Assembly: GCA_007449985.2 (NCBI GenBank)
Contig: VIIQ02000225.1
Coordinates: 1-64,000, forward strand
DNA: 64,000 nt
Direction of reading: 5' to 3'
Source: Desmodesmus armatus
Lineage: Eukaryota; Chlorophyta; Chlorophyceae; Sphaeropleales; Scenedesmaceae
How positions within the stretch are numbered: position 1 is the stretch's first letter; the number at the start of each line of letters is the position of its first letter. Made by a program: the position numbers and the translations under genes. The notes below the pieces were generated by a model. It was not told the DNA's origin. It made no database searches and saw nothing but the letters and a program-made list of their open reading frames with translations. Shown here piece by piece: positions 1 through 9,977 of this stretch.

Positions 1-1339
1 CCTGCTGCTGCTGCTGCGTCCTGAGCGAGAGGTGCCACTTCTGCAACAGCAGCAACCGCAGCTGCCCTGGCTGCGTTCACAGCTGCTTCACCCGCTGCAT
101 CACCTACCACACGCCTTGCAGCCTGAACCGCAGCGGCAGTGATGTCTGCTGCAGCTGCCTGCAGCTGCTGATGGCTTCCTGCGATACCAATCAGCAGCTG
201 CTGTAGCTCTGGCCACCGTGCCTCCAGCTCCCCTACTCTGTCTTCAGCAGTCCCCCACAGTCCCAGCACCTCATCTGCCATGACTGATCTGCCGTGGTGA
301 TCACTGCCGCCGCTGCAGGCCGGTCCCTTGCCATGAGAACCTTGAGCACCCTGACAGACAGCTCTGTATGGCCTGCTTTTGCAGCTGCCTTAGCTGCTGC
401 AGCGATGGCCTCAGAAGCCAGATGTGGAACAGCCAACAGGAGCTCGACAGTCTCTGCGTGGCCGCTGTTCGCTGCCCAGTCAATGGGGGTGGTCTCGATT
501 GTGTCCAGAGCATTGACGTCAGCCTGGGCCTCTAGCAAAAGGCGCACCACCGCAGTTTGACCGTTGTCTGCTGCAAAATGCAGGGGTGTCCAGTCGAGGT
601 GGTCAGTAGCATCCACTTGCGCATGTCCATTCAAAAGCAGCTGCACCACCTCAGTGTGCCCGCGTTCTGCTGCCAAATGCAGAGCTGTGAATCCCCCTGC
701 AGCAGCAGCATCCACTGGTGCATGTGCACCCAGCAGCAGCTGCACCACTGTACTGCAATTGTGCTGTGCAGCACAGTGCAGAGCCGTGTAGCCATGTGAG
801 CCAGCAGCATCCACTGCTGCGTGTGCACCCAACAGCAGCCGCACTACTGCATTTCGGCCCGCTCCTGCTGCTAAGTGCAGGGCTGTCTGTTCACGTTCAG
901 CTGCAGCATCCACCGCTGCATGTGCAGCCAGCAGCAGCCGAGCTACTACGGTGTGGCCCTCCTGAGGCTGCAAAATGCAGAGCGGTCCAGCCTCTCCCAT
1001 TAGCAGCATTCACTTCGGCCTGTGCCTTCAGCAGTGCCTTCACTACTGACCTCCGGTCGTGTCCTGCTGCTATGTGCAAGGCTGTACACCCTTCTGCGCC
1101 TTTTGAATTGACTGCAGCGCCTGCTGTGAGCAGCAGCTCCACCATTGAAAGGGATGTACCTGCTGCTTTGTGAAGAGCTGTCATGCCATGCTCATCTGCA
1201 ACATCCACAGCCGTGCCTGCACGCAGGAGCCTTTCTACTGCTTTCTACCTACATCTCCATTCTCTACTGCTCTGTGCAGAGGTGCCCAAGCTGGTTTTGT
1301 TGCGCTGCGCAGCGTCCTGGATGTTCTTGCGTGTACCAT
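1..1339 (-). pseudogene. Decayed ankyrin-repeat gene (array copy 1), 3' end cut by window edge
   Basis: Reading the minus strand from an ATG at 1339, the product begins MVHARTSR and then WAPLHRAVENGD, matching the intact paralog at 7317-8573. The frame then breaks at least three times relative to that paralog: about +5 nt near 1236-1250, giving an early TAG; about +1 near 963-972, inside a repeat between HFAA and EGHT; and again near 276-290, before the C-terminal module. After the last break the frame reads RVGELEARWPELQQLL, so the family's C-terminal module is still present as DNA. About seven ankyrin repeats of 33 residues are recognisable across the frames. The paralog's stop would fall just left of position 1. 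No GT-AG pair is needed to explain the breaks, so I read this as a pseudogene. Sequencing errors are the alternative, though three in one copy is a lot. Confidence 0.75.
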
Positions 1340-1870
1340 TATGCAATTTAGTTGTCCAAGGGGTATCTGAAGCCAACAGCACAACCACGCTTCGCCACGT
1401 GGCACCCGGCCACGGACACGGACGAATGTATTTCTGCTTGCTAAGCAGGTGAAAAACGGTCAAAAAGAGTCAGAATCTACGGTAGTGAAGTATGGTAAAG
1501 TCACAGTATATGGGGTGCTTCCGTTTTGAAAAAACAAGCAGCAAATACCTCGCAACGATCGAACCAGGTTTTGGCTACGGTAAGAGCCAGATAGTGCGTG
1601 GCCACGCAGGAACGCAAACAGGAGGTAGTTTTTGGCGACTTCAGCAGAGGCCGAGGCATCTGTTGTTCGTGAGGCATGCGATGACAGTGTCCTGTGCATA
1701 CCGTATAGGGCACTCAGTGACTGTGTGCTGATGGACGCCCTTTCCACACATGCTGACATGACTCAGAGTTTTAATAATACATTTTTAAAACTGTTGCTTG
1801 GTGTCCAGACGGCAAGCTGCCTCCTGCGTTGTGCAAAGCAGTGAAGCAAAAGTGCAGCCCAGCCTGATGG
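1340..1870. repeat. 5' flank of copy 1, duplicated at about 8574-9095
   Basis: This stretch aligns by eye with the sequence upstream of the intact ankyrin gene at 7317-8573. Shared blocks include the GCCACGTGGC palindrome, a 'cgatcgaac.aggttttgg' block, 'agaagccgaggc' or close to it, 'tttccacacatgctgacatg', and 'gcaagctgcctcctg'. The duplication therefore covers gene plus upstream region, about 1.9 kb in all, with a spacing of about 7.2 kb. No gene is recognised in it. Confidence 0.7.
1394..1403. promoter_or_regulatory. GCCACGTGGC G-box-like palindrome
   Basis: A perfect 10-bp palindrome 55 bp upstream of the copy 1 ATG. Identical 10-mers lie at 8630-8639 and 22482-22491 upstream of two other array members. 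CACGTG is the core of bHLH/bZIP binding sites in plants and algae. A regulatory role here is inferred. Confidence 0.4.
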
Positions 1871-2235
1871 ACAGATTGACCCCTCTGAAGTACCAAGTGT
1901 GCACACTAGCCAGAAACACTGGCATGCGGATACGAGGGCACATGCGCAGCACCGCATTGTGCCTTGGTGGGACGGCCTGACCGTTCTTTCCTGTGCGGCT
2001 ACATTGAGGCATACCCAGCTGGGCACATGCAGGTGGGACCCTGCACCGGTGTTGTATTGGTCTGTGGGTGAGTGTTGCGGCTGGTGGTGGTGTTTGGTGC
2101 TGCTTGTGTGAATGCTCTTGCAGGTGAGATTAGCTCCCTTGGAGGCTCCACACACCTTCATGGCTGCACATGTGCAACAGCAGCAGTGGTGCGGGCAGTG
2201 ACACCTGCGGAACCACAAACGTCAGCGCCAGCAAT

Positions 2236-2301
<66 letters not shown>
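2236..2301 (+). repeat. (CAG)22 microsatellite
   Basis: Twenty-two uninterrupted CAG units. A second run of about 11 units follows at 2337-2369. Both lie in short open frames that would encode poly-Gln, poly-Ser or poly-Ala, but no gene around them can be supported. Confidence 0.95.
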
Positions 2302-2303
<2 letters not shown>

Positions 2304-2334
2304 CTGCTGTTGCGGCAGCAGAATCTCAGAAGGC

Positions 2335-2336
<2 letters not shown>

Positions 2337-2369
<33 letters not shown>
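2337..2369 (+). repeat. (CAG)11 microsatellite
   Basis: Eleven CAG units, 35 bp after the longer run at 2236-2301. The two together look like one interrupted expansion. Confidence 0.9.
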
Positions 2370-2372
<3 letters not shown>

Positions 2373-3531
2373 GGCAGCAGGCAGTGGTAGGTTGGAGCCT
2401 GGCGAAGACAAGGTCTGATGTGTTTGGTTGGAAATTTTGCTGAAGTAGAGGGCTGAGCATCCTGTTGTGCAGGATTTTCAAAAGCGAGTGTGTGGTCTTA
2501 TTCTCAGTGCAAGCCTCGGAGTTCCAATAGCCAGCAAGCCTCGGACTTCCACTTGAGGTTCACGGCTGTGCACATTGCGGTAATGTGTTGAGCTGTGTTA
2601 TGGCGTTTGTTGTGTCTAGTTCTGGCATGGGGATTATGTTCTCTGTGGGTTTTGGCGTGTGCTGGGCTTGAAAAGCCATCTGGCGTGCCGGGCTACGCTG
2701 CGGTTGTGGGGTGACCAGGGTTCAGGTGTATCCCACAAGTGGCTCAAGCTTGCTGCAGCTTGTTTCAGCCTGACAATCGGGAAGCGATAGTAGTTTGTGC
2801 GCATGTCTTGTGCTGAGGTACAGTACTGTATTGCTTTGCTCAGGCTTGCTGTTGGTCTATGTTTGAATCTTCAGTAGCAGGTGTTCTCCACATGCACTGT
2901 GCTGAGGTGCGATCCTCTTCATCAGCATAAAGTGCTGTGGAAATATTCTAAGTCACGGGGGAAGCTATGATGTGTGCTGTGCTGAAGTAGGCTGTGTGCG
3001 CGTTGCCAACGCTTGAAGCTGTTGGATGGACCAAGGGGTTGTGCAGAGGCTCCTCTCCCCGTGCTGGACATGTCCCTTGCATGTCAGCTTGAAAGGAATA
3101 AGCTCAACAGGAATCAATCCGAAACCGTTTTTTTCACAGTCACAGACTGGCAACTTACAAGCCTCAACTCAACTCACAAGCTACCGTACAAAAGATCTAA
3201 GCAACCAGCAAGTGCACGCGGTGTGATGGATGACCCATCAAGCATTCCTGACTGCAATGCTCAAGCTGACTGCAATGCTCAAGCTGAGCCAAATGCAGCC
3301 AACACCGTGTTGCTTGTAGCAAAACTGCCACAGCATTCATGCGACAACCACAAACTCAACGCGCCACAGTTGCACAACAGCATTCTGACCAAATTGATTG
3401 AGCATGTAGGCCTGCGACTCATGCAGCATTGCCTGCCTGCAGCTGCTGATGCACCACAGCCGACCTGCTGCACAGTCCTAGCCCCTCTCTCGTAATGCCA
3501 CCTGCGTTGATCATGAAGTGAGGCTATCAGA

Positions 3532-3532
<1 letters not shown>

Positions 3533-3560
<28 letters not shown>
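3533..3560 (+). repeat. (CTG)9 microsatellite
   Basis: Nine CTG units just downstream of the C-terminal remnant of the ankyrin gene at 3591-5197. The run lies outside the reading frame. Confidence 0.9.
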
Positions 3561-3562
<2 letters not shown>

Positions 3563-3590
3563 GGTGAAGCTGTCGGGGCTGCTACTGCTG

Positions 3591-3875
3591 TCACCGCTGC
3601 GCCTTCAGCAAGGGGTGCCACCCTTCAACTGCAGCAGATGTGGCAGCAAACGCAGCTGTCTTGGCTGCTGTCACAGCTGCCTCATCCGCTGCCTCACCCA
3701 TGACTTCCCTTGCAGCCTGCACTGCAGCACTGACAGCAGCAGTGGTGATGTCTGCTGCAGCCACCTGCAGCCGCTGGTGGCTTCCCGCAATACCAATCAC
3801 CAGCTGCTGCAGCTCCGGCCACTGTGCCTCTAGCTCCCTAACCCTGCCTTCGGCTGCCTGCAGCTGCTGCAGCAC
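3591..3875 (-). pseudogene. Out-of-frame C-terminal module of the ankyrin gene at 3830-5197
   Basis: This frame reads VLQQLQAAEGRVRELEAQ and then WPELQQLVIGIAGSH, followed by an alanine-rich helical tail and a stop at 3591. It is the counterpart of the last ~95 residues of the intact paralog at 7317-8573. It is separated from its ankyrin repeats by a single-base frameshift after SVATG, near 3870. Either the ancestral gene was one protein of about 540 residues, or the reading here contains a 1-bp error. Translated alone it would lack its own start context. Confidence 0.7.
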
Positions 3876-5197
3876 CCAGTTGCCACTGAAGGATCTGCCA
3901 GCACTGCTGCTGCTGCAGACCTGTCCCGATCCAGTAGCACCCTCAGCACTGTGCTGGCCAGCTGACTGTGGCCTGCTGCTGCAGCAGCCCTAGGTGCCGC
4001 TGCTGCAGTGCGTGTAGACAGCTGTGGAGCATTCAGCAGGACCCGAACAGCCTCCGTGTGACCGCGGGATGCTGCTATGTGCAGAGGTGTCCGGCCTGGA
4101 GAGGCAACAGCGTTTGTGTCTGCATGTGCGTCCAGCAGCAGCTGTACAATCACACCGTCACCATCATCTGCTGCATAGTGCAGGGCTGTCATACCAAAGC
4201 TGCTAGCAGCGTGCACGTTTGCGCGTGCATGCAGCAGGAGCTGCACCATTGCACACCTGCCGCGCTTTGCTGCCAAGTGCAGGGCTGTGTCCCCAATGCT
4301 GCTCGCTTCCATGTCTGCATGTGCATCTAGCAGCACTTGTGCCATTGCACAACTGCCGCGCTCTGCTGCCACGTGCAGGGCTGTTTCACCAAAGCGGCTG
4401 GCATTGTTTACGGCTGCATGTGCATTCAGCAGCAGCTGCCCTGTCGCAGCGTGGTCGTGCTCTGCTGCATAGTGCAGGGCTGCCTTACCAAAGCTGTTGA
4501 CAGCATGCACGTCTGCATGGCTGTCTAGCAGCAGCTGCACCATTGCACAATCGCCGATCTCTGCTGCCATGTGCAAGGCTGTCTCATCACAGCTGCCAGC
4601 AGCATGCACGTCTGCATGTGCGTCTAGCAGCAGCTGCACCATTGCACAATCGCCGCGCTCTGCGGCGTAGTGCAAGGCCGTCCTCTTGTGCCTGCTAACT
4701 GCATTGACGCCTGCATTGGCATCCAGCAGCAGCTGTGCTGTTGCACAACTGCCGCGCTCTGCTGCCATGTGTAAAGCTGTCCGCTGACTGTTGTCCCGAG
4801 CATCAGCTGCCGCATTTGCAGCCAAAAGCAGCCGCACCGCCGCTGTCCTGTCATTGCATGCTGCCAAGTGCAGGGCTGTGTATCCCTGTGCAGTAGCAGC
4901 ATTGACTGCTGCCTGTGCATTGAGCAGTAGCTGTACCACTGCAGTATGGCCTTCCTGACCAGCAAAATGCAGGGCTGTCCAGCCCTCTGCATCGGCAGCA
5001 CTTACTGCTGCTTGTGCATGCAAGAGCAGTTGCACTACTGTGACCTGGTTGTTGTATGCTGCGTGGTGGAGAGCCGTGCAGCCCTGCTCGTCTGCAGCGT
5101 CGACTGGAGCTCCTGCCAACAGGAGGTGTTTGGCTGCTGCTGCATCACCCTCACCTGCTGCTTTGAAGAGAGCTGCGGAAGCGGATGAGCGTGCCAT
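3830..5197 (-). CDS. Ankyrin-repeat protein (array copy 2), frameshift-truncated
   Basis: An uninterrupted 455-codon frame starting at an ATG in the same context as copies 4 and 5 (MARSSASAALFKAAGEGD). It encodes about 12 ankyrin repeats of 33 residues with the TALHxAA...VQLLLDAHA signature. Repeats 5-10 form a subfamily with Cys in the outer helix (ERGDCAMVQLLL), suggesting local repeat amplification. No signal peptide, membrane segment or catalytic domain is visible, so it is presumably a soluble protein-binding scaffold. After the repeats it enters the family's C-terminal region (RVLLDRDRSAAAAVL), then shifts frame at SVATG and ends in an unrelated tail, GCCSSCRQPKAGLGS. The lost module continues in another frame at 3591-3875. 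Function and partners are unknown. Confidence 0.8.
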   Translation of the reverse strand: MARSSASAALFKAAGEGDAAAAKHLLLAGAPVDAADEQGCTALHHAAYNNQVTVVQLLLHAQAAVSAADAEGWTALHFAGQEGHTAVVQLLLNAQAAVNAATAQGYTALHLAACNDRTAAVRLLLAANAAADARDNSQRTALHMAAERGSCATAQLLLDANAGVNAVSRHKRTALHYAAERGDCAMVQLLLDAHADVHAAGSCDETALHMAAEIGDCAMVQLLLDSHADVHAVNSFGKAALHYAAEHDHAATGQLLLNAHAAVNNASRFGETALHVAAERGSCAMAQVLLDAHADMEASSIGDTALHLAAKRGRCAMVQLLLHARANVHAASSFGMTALHYAADDGDGVIVQLLLDAHADTNAVASPGRTPLHIAASRGHTEAVRVLLNAPQLSTRTAAAAPRAAAAAGHSQLASTVLRVLLDRDRSAAAAVLADPSVATGCCSSCRQPKAGLGS

Positions 5198-5386
5198 GTT
5201 AACGATGATGTAAATCAGGGTTTTCCACGTTTGCGAAGACTTTCAAAGTATTTGGAACACCAATGCAGACGTTATGACACATTGTGACGCTTGCGTAACA
5301 AGTGCGTACACGACGACGTCCCGCATGCACATATACAAACAACATGTCGGTGTGGTGCATAAAAGAGAGCGACGGTTGTCGACAAA

Positions 5387-5400
5387 GCCTGCGTCGCCAC
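5387..5400 (-). promoter_or_regulatory. Shared upstream motif GCCTGCGTCGCCAC
   Basis: The 14-mer lies about 190 bp upstream of the copy 2 ATG. Near-identical copies occur upstream of copy 4 (15677-15690, GCCCGCGTCGCCAT) and copy 5 (22458-22471, identical). The surrounding upstream sequence is otherwise largely diverged, so conservation of this block suggests a regulatory site or transcription start element. Not tested. Confidence 0.4.
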
Positions 5401-6830
5401 GGAGCGACCGACAGCGCCGCCAAGCACGCCATGCCGCCGCTTAGCTGTACATTCGTACTCAGACTCACAACAACAAATTCCAGTTGCGGTAACAAGAGAG
5501 GAGAACGTTGATACCAGCATGGCAATGCCGGAACCTTTCGACGCTCAAGCTGGTGCTGACCTTGGGTGCCCAAGGTTGCTCAGCCCGGGCATGACTGAAC
5601 TTGTCATGCAGCAGCCGCCATGTACACAAGCTGTCTCACGGGGTTGACGGGAGGGGGGGCCAGCTTGACTATGCAGCTGCTGCAACTCCAAATCTGCTTG
5701 TGTCCCAGGAAGAAAGCGTCCCTCTTCATGCAAGGGATGCAGATAGGGTTCATGCAGCTGCGTGGAGGGTCAGGGCAGCAGCTGCGATAGCATATGCCTG
5801 CAGTAATGATAGGGCTTCAAAATGCCTTGCTGCTGCTGCTGCAAGGCTACTTGCAGACGGCTGGAGTAAGCCTTACCTTGGGTGCTTAGCACCCACTGGA
5901 CACCGGGTGTCGCACCTGTTATCAAGTGCATGCCTGCTGGAACTCTTACCAAGCGCCTGCTGGTTGTTCCCTTCGGCCATCTGGGGCTTTCTTATGCCCT
6001 TGCACCCTCTGATGTCAAGACACAATGTGCTCGGTTGGGTCCTTGTTCAAGAGTGCTCAATGACTAGGATCTGTTGTTTGCGAGTGGTGCATCGCACTAC
6101 TCATATTGTGAGGACCTTGGACGTCTAGGATCTATTGGATTCACAGATACCTGTCATGCCTACTTTCAGACAGCGTGTTCGTCACACATTGCTAGCTATA
6201 CACCAGCCATGATTGCCAATTGCTGGGGCCCAGCCAGCATGGTGCCGCCCAGTTTGTATTAGTTGTGGTTGATGGTTCGCATCAAGGGCGTAGCTGATGC
6301 CAGCAGGCTGCCAATAATCTCTGATGTCAACTGCCAATAATCTCTGATGTGAACACCAATAAGCAGTGCCACCAGCTGCAGCTTCCTTAGAGTCCTGAAC
6401 ACATGCATTGCAGAGTTTGTTATACGCATATGCGCAACACTGCTGCTGTCATAGAAATCGTAACACAAGCTGCTAAGGAATGAAGCTGCGGTCGTGCAAC
6501 ACTGTTCACGTCAAATGCATAATGCTGGACATCTTGTGGCCCTTCATGGAGCTTCCATAGGAACAAAGCATAACCCACATTCCTCACACCAGCATGCACC
6601 CTCACACGACACACTGCACACGCTGCAAGACACAATGCACACATCACCGCTCTGGCCATTTTCTGCATGTCCATCCCCAGCATCCAGACATGGTCTGGTG
6701 GTCATGATGGCTACTTTGTCAACAACCTGACCCTTTGAGTTACAGGTGCACCTGTAGCTGAGCTTCAGATGCACCAACGAGTGCCATGCATCATATGGTC
6801 AAGCCTGCAGTTGCTGTACCACCTGATGCA

Positions 6831-6863
6831 GGTATCAGGTATCAGGTATCAGGTATCAGGTAA
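6831..6863 (+). repeat. 7-bp tandem repeat (atcaggt)n
   Basis: About four and a half head-to-tail copies of 'atcaggt', directly visible. Noncoding context. Confidence 0.85.
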
Positions 6864-7316
6864 CGGTTACGCTGGCCTGATGCACCACCTGACAACGGCT
6901 GCACTCCAAGGCCCTCAGGGAAAAGTAAAACTTTTTGGCTGCAGCCATCAAACGGGCACACCACCACTGCTGTGCTGTTACGACTGCTGCATGGCTTCAC
7001 CGAACAGCATGATGCTGAACTCCCCAGCTGCATCAAAAGTCTCAAGGTGCTGTCTTTGCTAAGTCCAGAACAAACAAAACATCGCTGCGCCAACAACCCT
7101 GCTACAAAACACCAGCCCAGCACACTCAGTGTACTGCAAGATACCACTGGCAAGTACCTCAGCCCAAGCTGCCACATCATGAACGCTTTGAGCGCTTATT
7201 TGATCTTCCTGCCGCTGTCACAGCTTCCGCCTGGCCTGCTGGGGTGTCCAGAACAGCTGAATTTGCTGCACGCATCTGGTTCCTGCCTGGTGTTGCAGCC
7301 TCTGCTGGTGGTGCTG

Positions 7317-8573
7317 CTATGGGTGTGCTGCTGCTGCTGCCATTGCTGCTGCGTCCTGAGCGAGGGGTGCCAATTCTGCAACAGCAGCAATCGCAGCTGT
7401 CGTGGCTGCCTCAATAGCTGCTTCATCTGCTGCTGCACCCATAACTTGCCGTGCAGCTTGCACTGCAGCACTGACAGCAGATGTGGTGATGTCTGCTGCA
7501 GCTGCCTGCAGCTGCTGGTGGGTGCCTGCGATACCAATCAGCAGCTGCTGCAGCTCTGGCCACCGTGCCTCGAGCTCCCTCACCCTGCCTACAGCATTCT
7601 GCAACCGCTCCAGCATCTCAGTTGCCACTGACTGATCTTCCAGCACTGCTGCTGCTGCAGGCATGTCCCGCCCCATCAGAGTCTCAAGCACCCTGACAGC
7701 TAGCTGTGTATGGCCTGCTGCTGCAGCTGAACTAGCTGCTGCAGCGACGGCTTCATCTGTCAACCCTGGAACAGCCAGCAGGAGCTCGACAGTCTCTGTG
7801 TGGCCACTGTGCGCTGCCCAGTCAATCGGGGTTACTCCCTCTGCGTCCAAAGCATTGACGTCAGCCTGGGCCTCTAGCAAAAGGCGCACTACCGCAGTGT
7901 GACCGTTGTCTGCTGCAAAGTGCAGGGGTGTCCAGTCGTGGTGGTCAGTAGCATCCACTTGCGCATGTCCATTCAAAAGCAGCTGCACCACCTCAGTGTG
8001 CCCGCGATCTGCTGCTAAATGCAGAGCTGTCGAACCCCCTGCATCAGCAGTATCCACTGCTGTGTCTGCACTCAACAGCAGCCGCGCCACTGCAGTTTGG
8101 CCGTAATGTGCGGCTATGTGCAGGGCCGTGCGGCCCTCCGCGTTGACAGCGCCAACAGCTGCATGTGCACCCAGAAGCAGCCCTGCTTCTGCGGTGTGGC
8201 CATACAGGGCTGCCCAGTGCAAGGCTGTCCGGCCTGCAGGATCTGCAGCATCCACTTCAGCGTGTGCGCTCAGCAGCGCCTCCACTACCGAGCTCACGCC
8301 GTGCATTGCTGCTATGTGCAGGGCTGTATACCCTGCTGCATTTGTTGCATTGACTGCAGCGCCTGCTTCGAGCAGCAGGTCCACCATGGAAGGCGAGCTA
8401 CCTGCTGCCTTGTGAAGAGCTGTCCTGCCCTGGTCGTCTGCAACATATACAGCCGTGCCTGTACGCAGGAGCCTTTCTACTGCTGCTGCGTCCCCGTTCA
8501 CCACTGCTCTGTGCAGAGGAGCCCAAGCTGGTGTTCTTGCGCTACAGCGTGATGGTTGTCTGGCGTTTGACAT
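7317..8573 (-). CDS. Ankyrin-repeat protein (array copy 3), intact
   Basis: 418 residues, ATG at 8573, no introns. It has a short N-terminal tail (MSNARQPSRCSARTPAWAPL), then about eight ankyrin repeats (residues ~18-275), then a helical Ala-rich linker. Next is the family's C-terminal module with RVRELEARWPELQQLLIGIAG (near residue 325), ending in an Ala-rich tail with coiled-coil or helical propensity. No signal peptide or membrane segment. It is the best reference for the family. The pseudogene at 1-1339 is its duplicate, including about 500 bp of upstream DNA. Ankyrin repeats bind proteins; the partner and the role of the C-terminal module are unknown. High repeat identity suggests ongoing recombination. 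Confidence 0.85.
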   Translation of the reverse strand: MSNARQPSRCSARTPAWAPLHRAVVNGDAAAVERLLRTGTAVYVADDQGRTALHKAAGSSPSMVDLLLEAGAAVNATNAAGYTALHIAAMHGVSSVVEALLSAHAEVDAADPAGRTALHWAALYGHTAEAGLLLGAHAAVGAVNAEGRTALHIAAHYGQTAVARLLLSADTAVDTADAGGSTALHLAADRGHTEVVQLLLNGHAQVDATDHHDWTPLHFAADNGHTAVVRLLLEAQADVNALDAEGVTPIDWAAHSGHTETVELLLAVPGLTDEAVAAAASSAAAAGHTQLAVRVLETLMGRDMPAAAAVLEDQSVATEMLERLQNAVGRVRELEARWPELQQLLIGIAGTHQQLQAAAADITTSAVSAAVQAARQVMGAAADEAAIEAATTAAIAAVAELAPLAQDAAAMAAAAAHP

Positions 8574-9095
8574 TTCGAAAATTTAAAGGTTCTCAGGGGA
8601 TCTCCGAAGCAACAGCACAAGCACGCCCCGCCACGTGGCACCCGAACACGAACACAGGCGAAATGCCTGTTGCTTGGTTAGCGAGTGACAAATGATAAGA
8701 AAACTAGAAAGTATGGGTACTAAAGGTAAGCAGGATATGGGCTGCTGCCGCTGTGAAACAAGCAGAAGCAGGTCCGTCGTGACGATCGAACAAGGTTTTG
8801 GTGTGAGCCATATTGTGCATGTCAGGAACGCCAACATGAGGTCGTTACGTTTTGAGGTAATTTTAGCAGAAGCCGAGGCATTCATTGCTGCTGCAGCATG
8901 CGGTGACAGTGTACTGTGCATACATAAATTTACCGTATCGGGCGATGCCGATGGACGCCATTTCCACACATGCTGACATGACTCAGGATTGATGATCCTC
9001 CTTTTGAATTGAGTATTGGTGCCCAGGCTGCAAGCTGCCTCCTGTGTCATGAACAACAGTGAAGCAAACCCGGCCATAGACCAACCCAGCATCAC
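8574..9095. repeat. Upstream region of copy 3, duplicate of 1340-1870
   Basis: Counterpart of the copy 1 flank (see 1340-1870). It includes the GCCACGTGGC palindrome at 8630-8639, 57 bp upstream of the ATG. No separate gene is visible. Confidence 0.65.
8630..8639. promoter_or_regulatory. GCCACGTGGC G-box-like palindrome
   Basis: Same 10-bp palindrome, at nearly the same distance from the start codon as in copy 1 (57 versus 55 bp). Its position is part of the duplicated block, so conservation here is partly by descent. Confidence 0.4.
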
Positions 9096-9186
9096 CGGGC
9101 ATAGCCGGTTTGACACTACTCCCCTCTACTATTCCTGATTGTCCAGGACTTTTCTGTTGCTCTGAGTGAATTCTTCTGGCCTGTGT

Positions 9187-9561
9187 GAGAGATTTCCTGA
9201 GAAGTTTTCTAACCCGCAGCCCACCCCCCAGAGCCCTTGTCTGGGCTGTCTCTGCTGTCTGGGTTGTCTGGCGTGTCTGAGAGATTACCTTGATTTTTCT
9301 AAATCCCAGACCACCCGCCAGAGCCCTTGTCTTGGCTGTCTCTGCTGTGGGTTGTCTGTCCTGTCTGAGAGATTACCTTGAGAGATTACCTTGAGATTTT
9401 TGTAACCCCCAGCCCACCCCCCAGAGCCCTTGTCTGGGCTGTCTCTGCTGTCTGGGTTGTCTGGCCTGTCTGAGAGAATACCTTGGGATTTCCTGCCCCA
9501 GCCCACCCCCCACAGCCCTTGTCCAGGCTGTCTCTGATGTCTGGGCTGTCCGGGTCGTCTG
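9187..9561 (+). repeat. Minisatellite, four ~88-105-bp units
   Basis: Each unit begins near 'gagagattaccttga' and contains 'ccagagcccttgtctggg' followed by 'ctgtctctgctgtctgggtt' and 'gtctggcctgtct', with small differences. Four head-to-tail units are visible. The minus strand reads as a D/P/S/R/Q-rich peptide repeat, but no start, domain or splice context supports coding. Related sequence in the opposite orientation lies at about 9978-10140. Confidence 0.85.
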
Positions 9562-9632
9562 AGACATATCCCTGTCTGGGACACTCCCCCACGACACCAT
9601 GTCGCAGACCAACTCACAAACACTAAACCCTG

Positions 9633-9650
9633 CCCCCCCCCCCCCCCCCC
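9633..9650 (+). repeat. Poly-C tract (C18)
   Basis: Eighteen consecutive C. One of several long G/C homopolymers in the window (also near 17140, 19130, 25180, 46450 and 50895-50966). Confidence 0.9.
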
Positions 9651-9759
9651 GAATCGAGAAATCCCAAACTCTGCGTAGGGGCTCTGCCGACCCAGATATC
9701 CAATCCTGCCACCACAACCCTAACACATACCCATAACCCGAATACCCTAGCCCTGCATC

Positions 9760-9845
9760 CTTTGATGGCTGCCTGGGCGGCTGGGGATCATGAAGCCCAT
9801 AGGGCTTCAGTAGTACCCCCCAGCGGCCCACGCTAGCCATCAAAG
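9760..9845. repeat. 86-bp nested inverted repeat (hairpin or cruciform)
   Basis: Outer arms 'ctttgatggct' (9760-9770) and 'agccatcaaag' (9835-9845) are exact inverted repeats. An imperfect pairing of 'gcctgggcggctgggg' with 'ccccccagcggcccacgc' continues inward. An inner perfect hairpin, TGAAGCCC-ATA-GGGCTTCA, lies at 9791-9809. It could be a structured RNA, a small-RNA precursor, or the relic of a miniature element. No flanking target-site duplication was recognised. Confidence 0.6.
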
Positions 9846-9977
9846 AAACCAGCAAGCTGGGGTATGAAGGTTGAGTAGGAGCTAGGGTTGTGATGGCAGG
9901 AGTAGGGTTTCTGGCTTGGCTCCGCTTGCAGTGCAAATGAGAGGGGCTGTAAGAAAGTCCTATTTTAGATAAACTGG

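Larger units (their letters stand above)
1871..3590. other. Intergenic region with triplet repeats
   Basis: No convincing gene. It contains two CAG runs (2236-2301 and 2337-2369), a direct repeat of 'gactgcaatgctcaagct' at about 3250-3286, and a CTG run at 3533-3560. An open frame at 3013-3495 (plus) has no recognisable domain and is not called. Confidence 0.5.
5198..7316. other. Intergenic region between ankyrin copies 2 and 3
   Basis: No gene recognised. Short tandem repeats: a ~23-bp unit 'ctgccaataatctctgatgt' twice at 6308-6353, and a 7-bp 'atcaggt' unit about five times at 6831-6863. The frames here are short and without domain character. Confidence 0.5.

Noticed and set aside
2072..2443. 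Poly-Ser/poly-Gln/poly-Ala open frame over the CAG runs
   Set aside because: Triplet repeats stay open in three frames. There is no flanking domain, splice pattern or conserved start.
3013..3495. 160-codon plus-strand frame
   Set aside because: No recognisable family, signal peptide or splice context. A direct repeat within it suggests noncoding DNA.
4219..5188. Cys/His-rich open frames on the plus strand opposite the ankyrin genes
   Set aside because: They are antisense shadows. The repeated Leu/Gln/Ala codons (CTG, CAG, GCA) read as Cys, Ser and Gln in other frames, and the periodicity is that of the 99-bp ankyrin unit.
9373..9936. 187-codon minus-strand frame over the minisatellite
   Set aside because: The open frame follows from the repeat unit lacking stops. 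It has no domain, and the repeat units differ by non-multiples of three.
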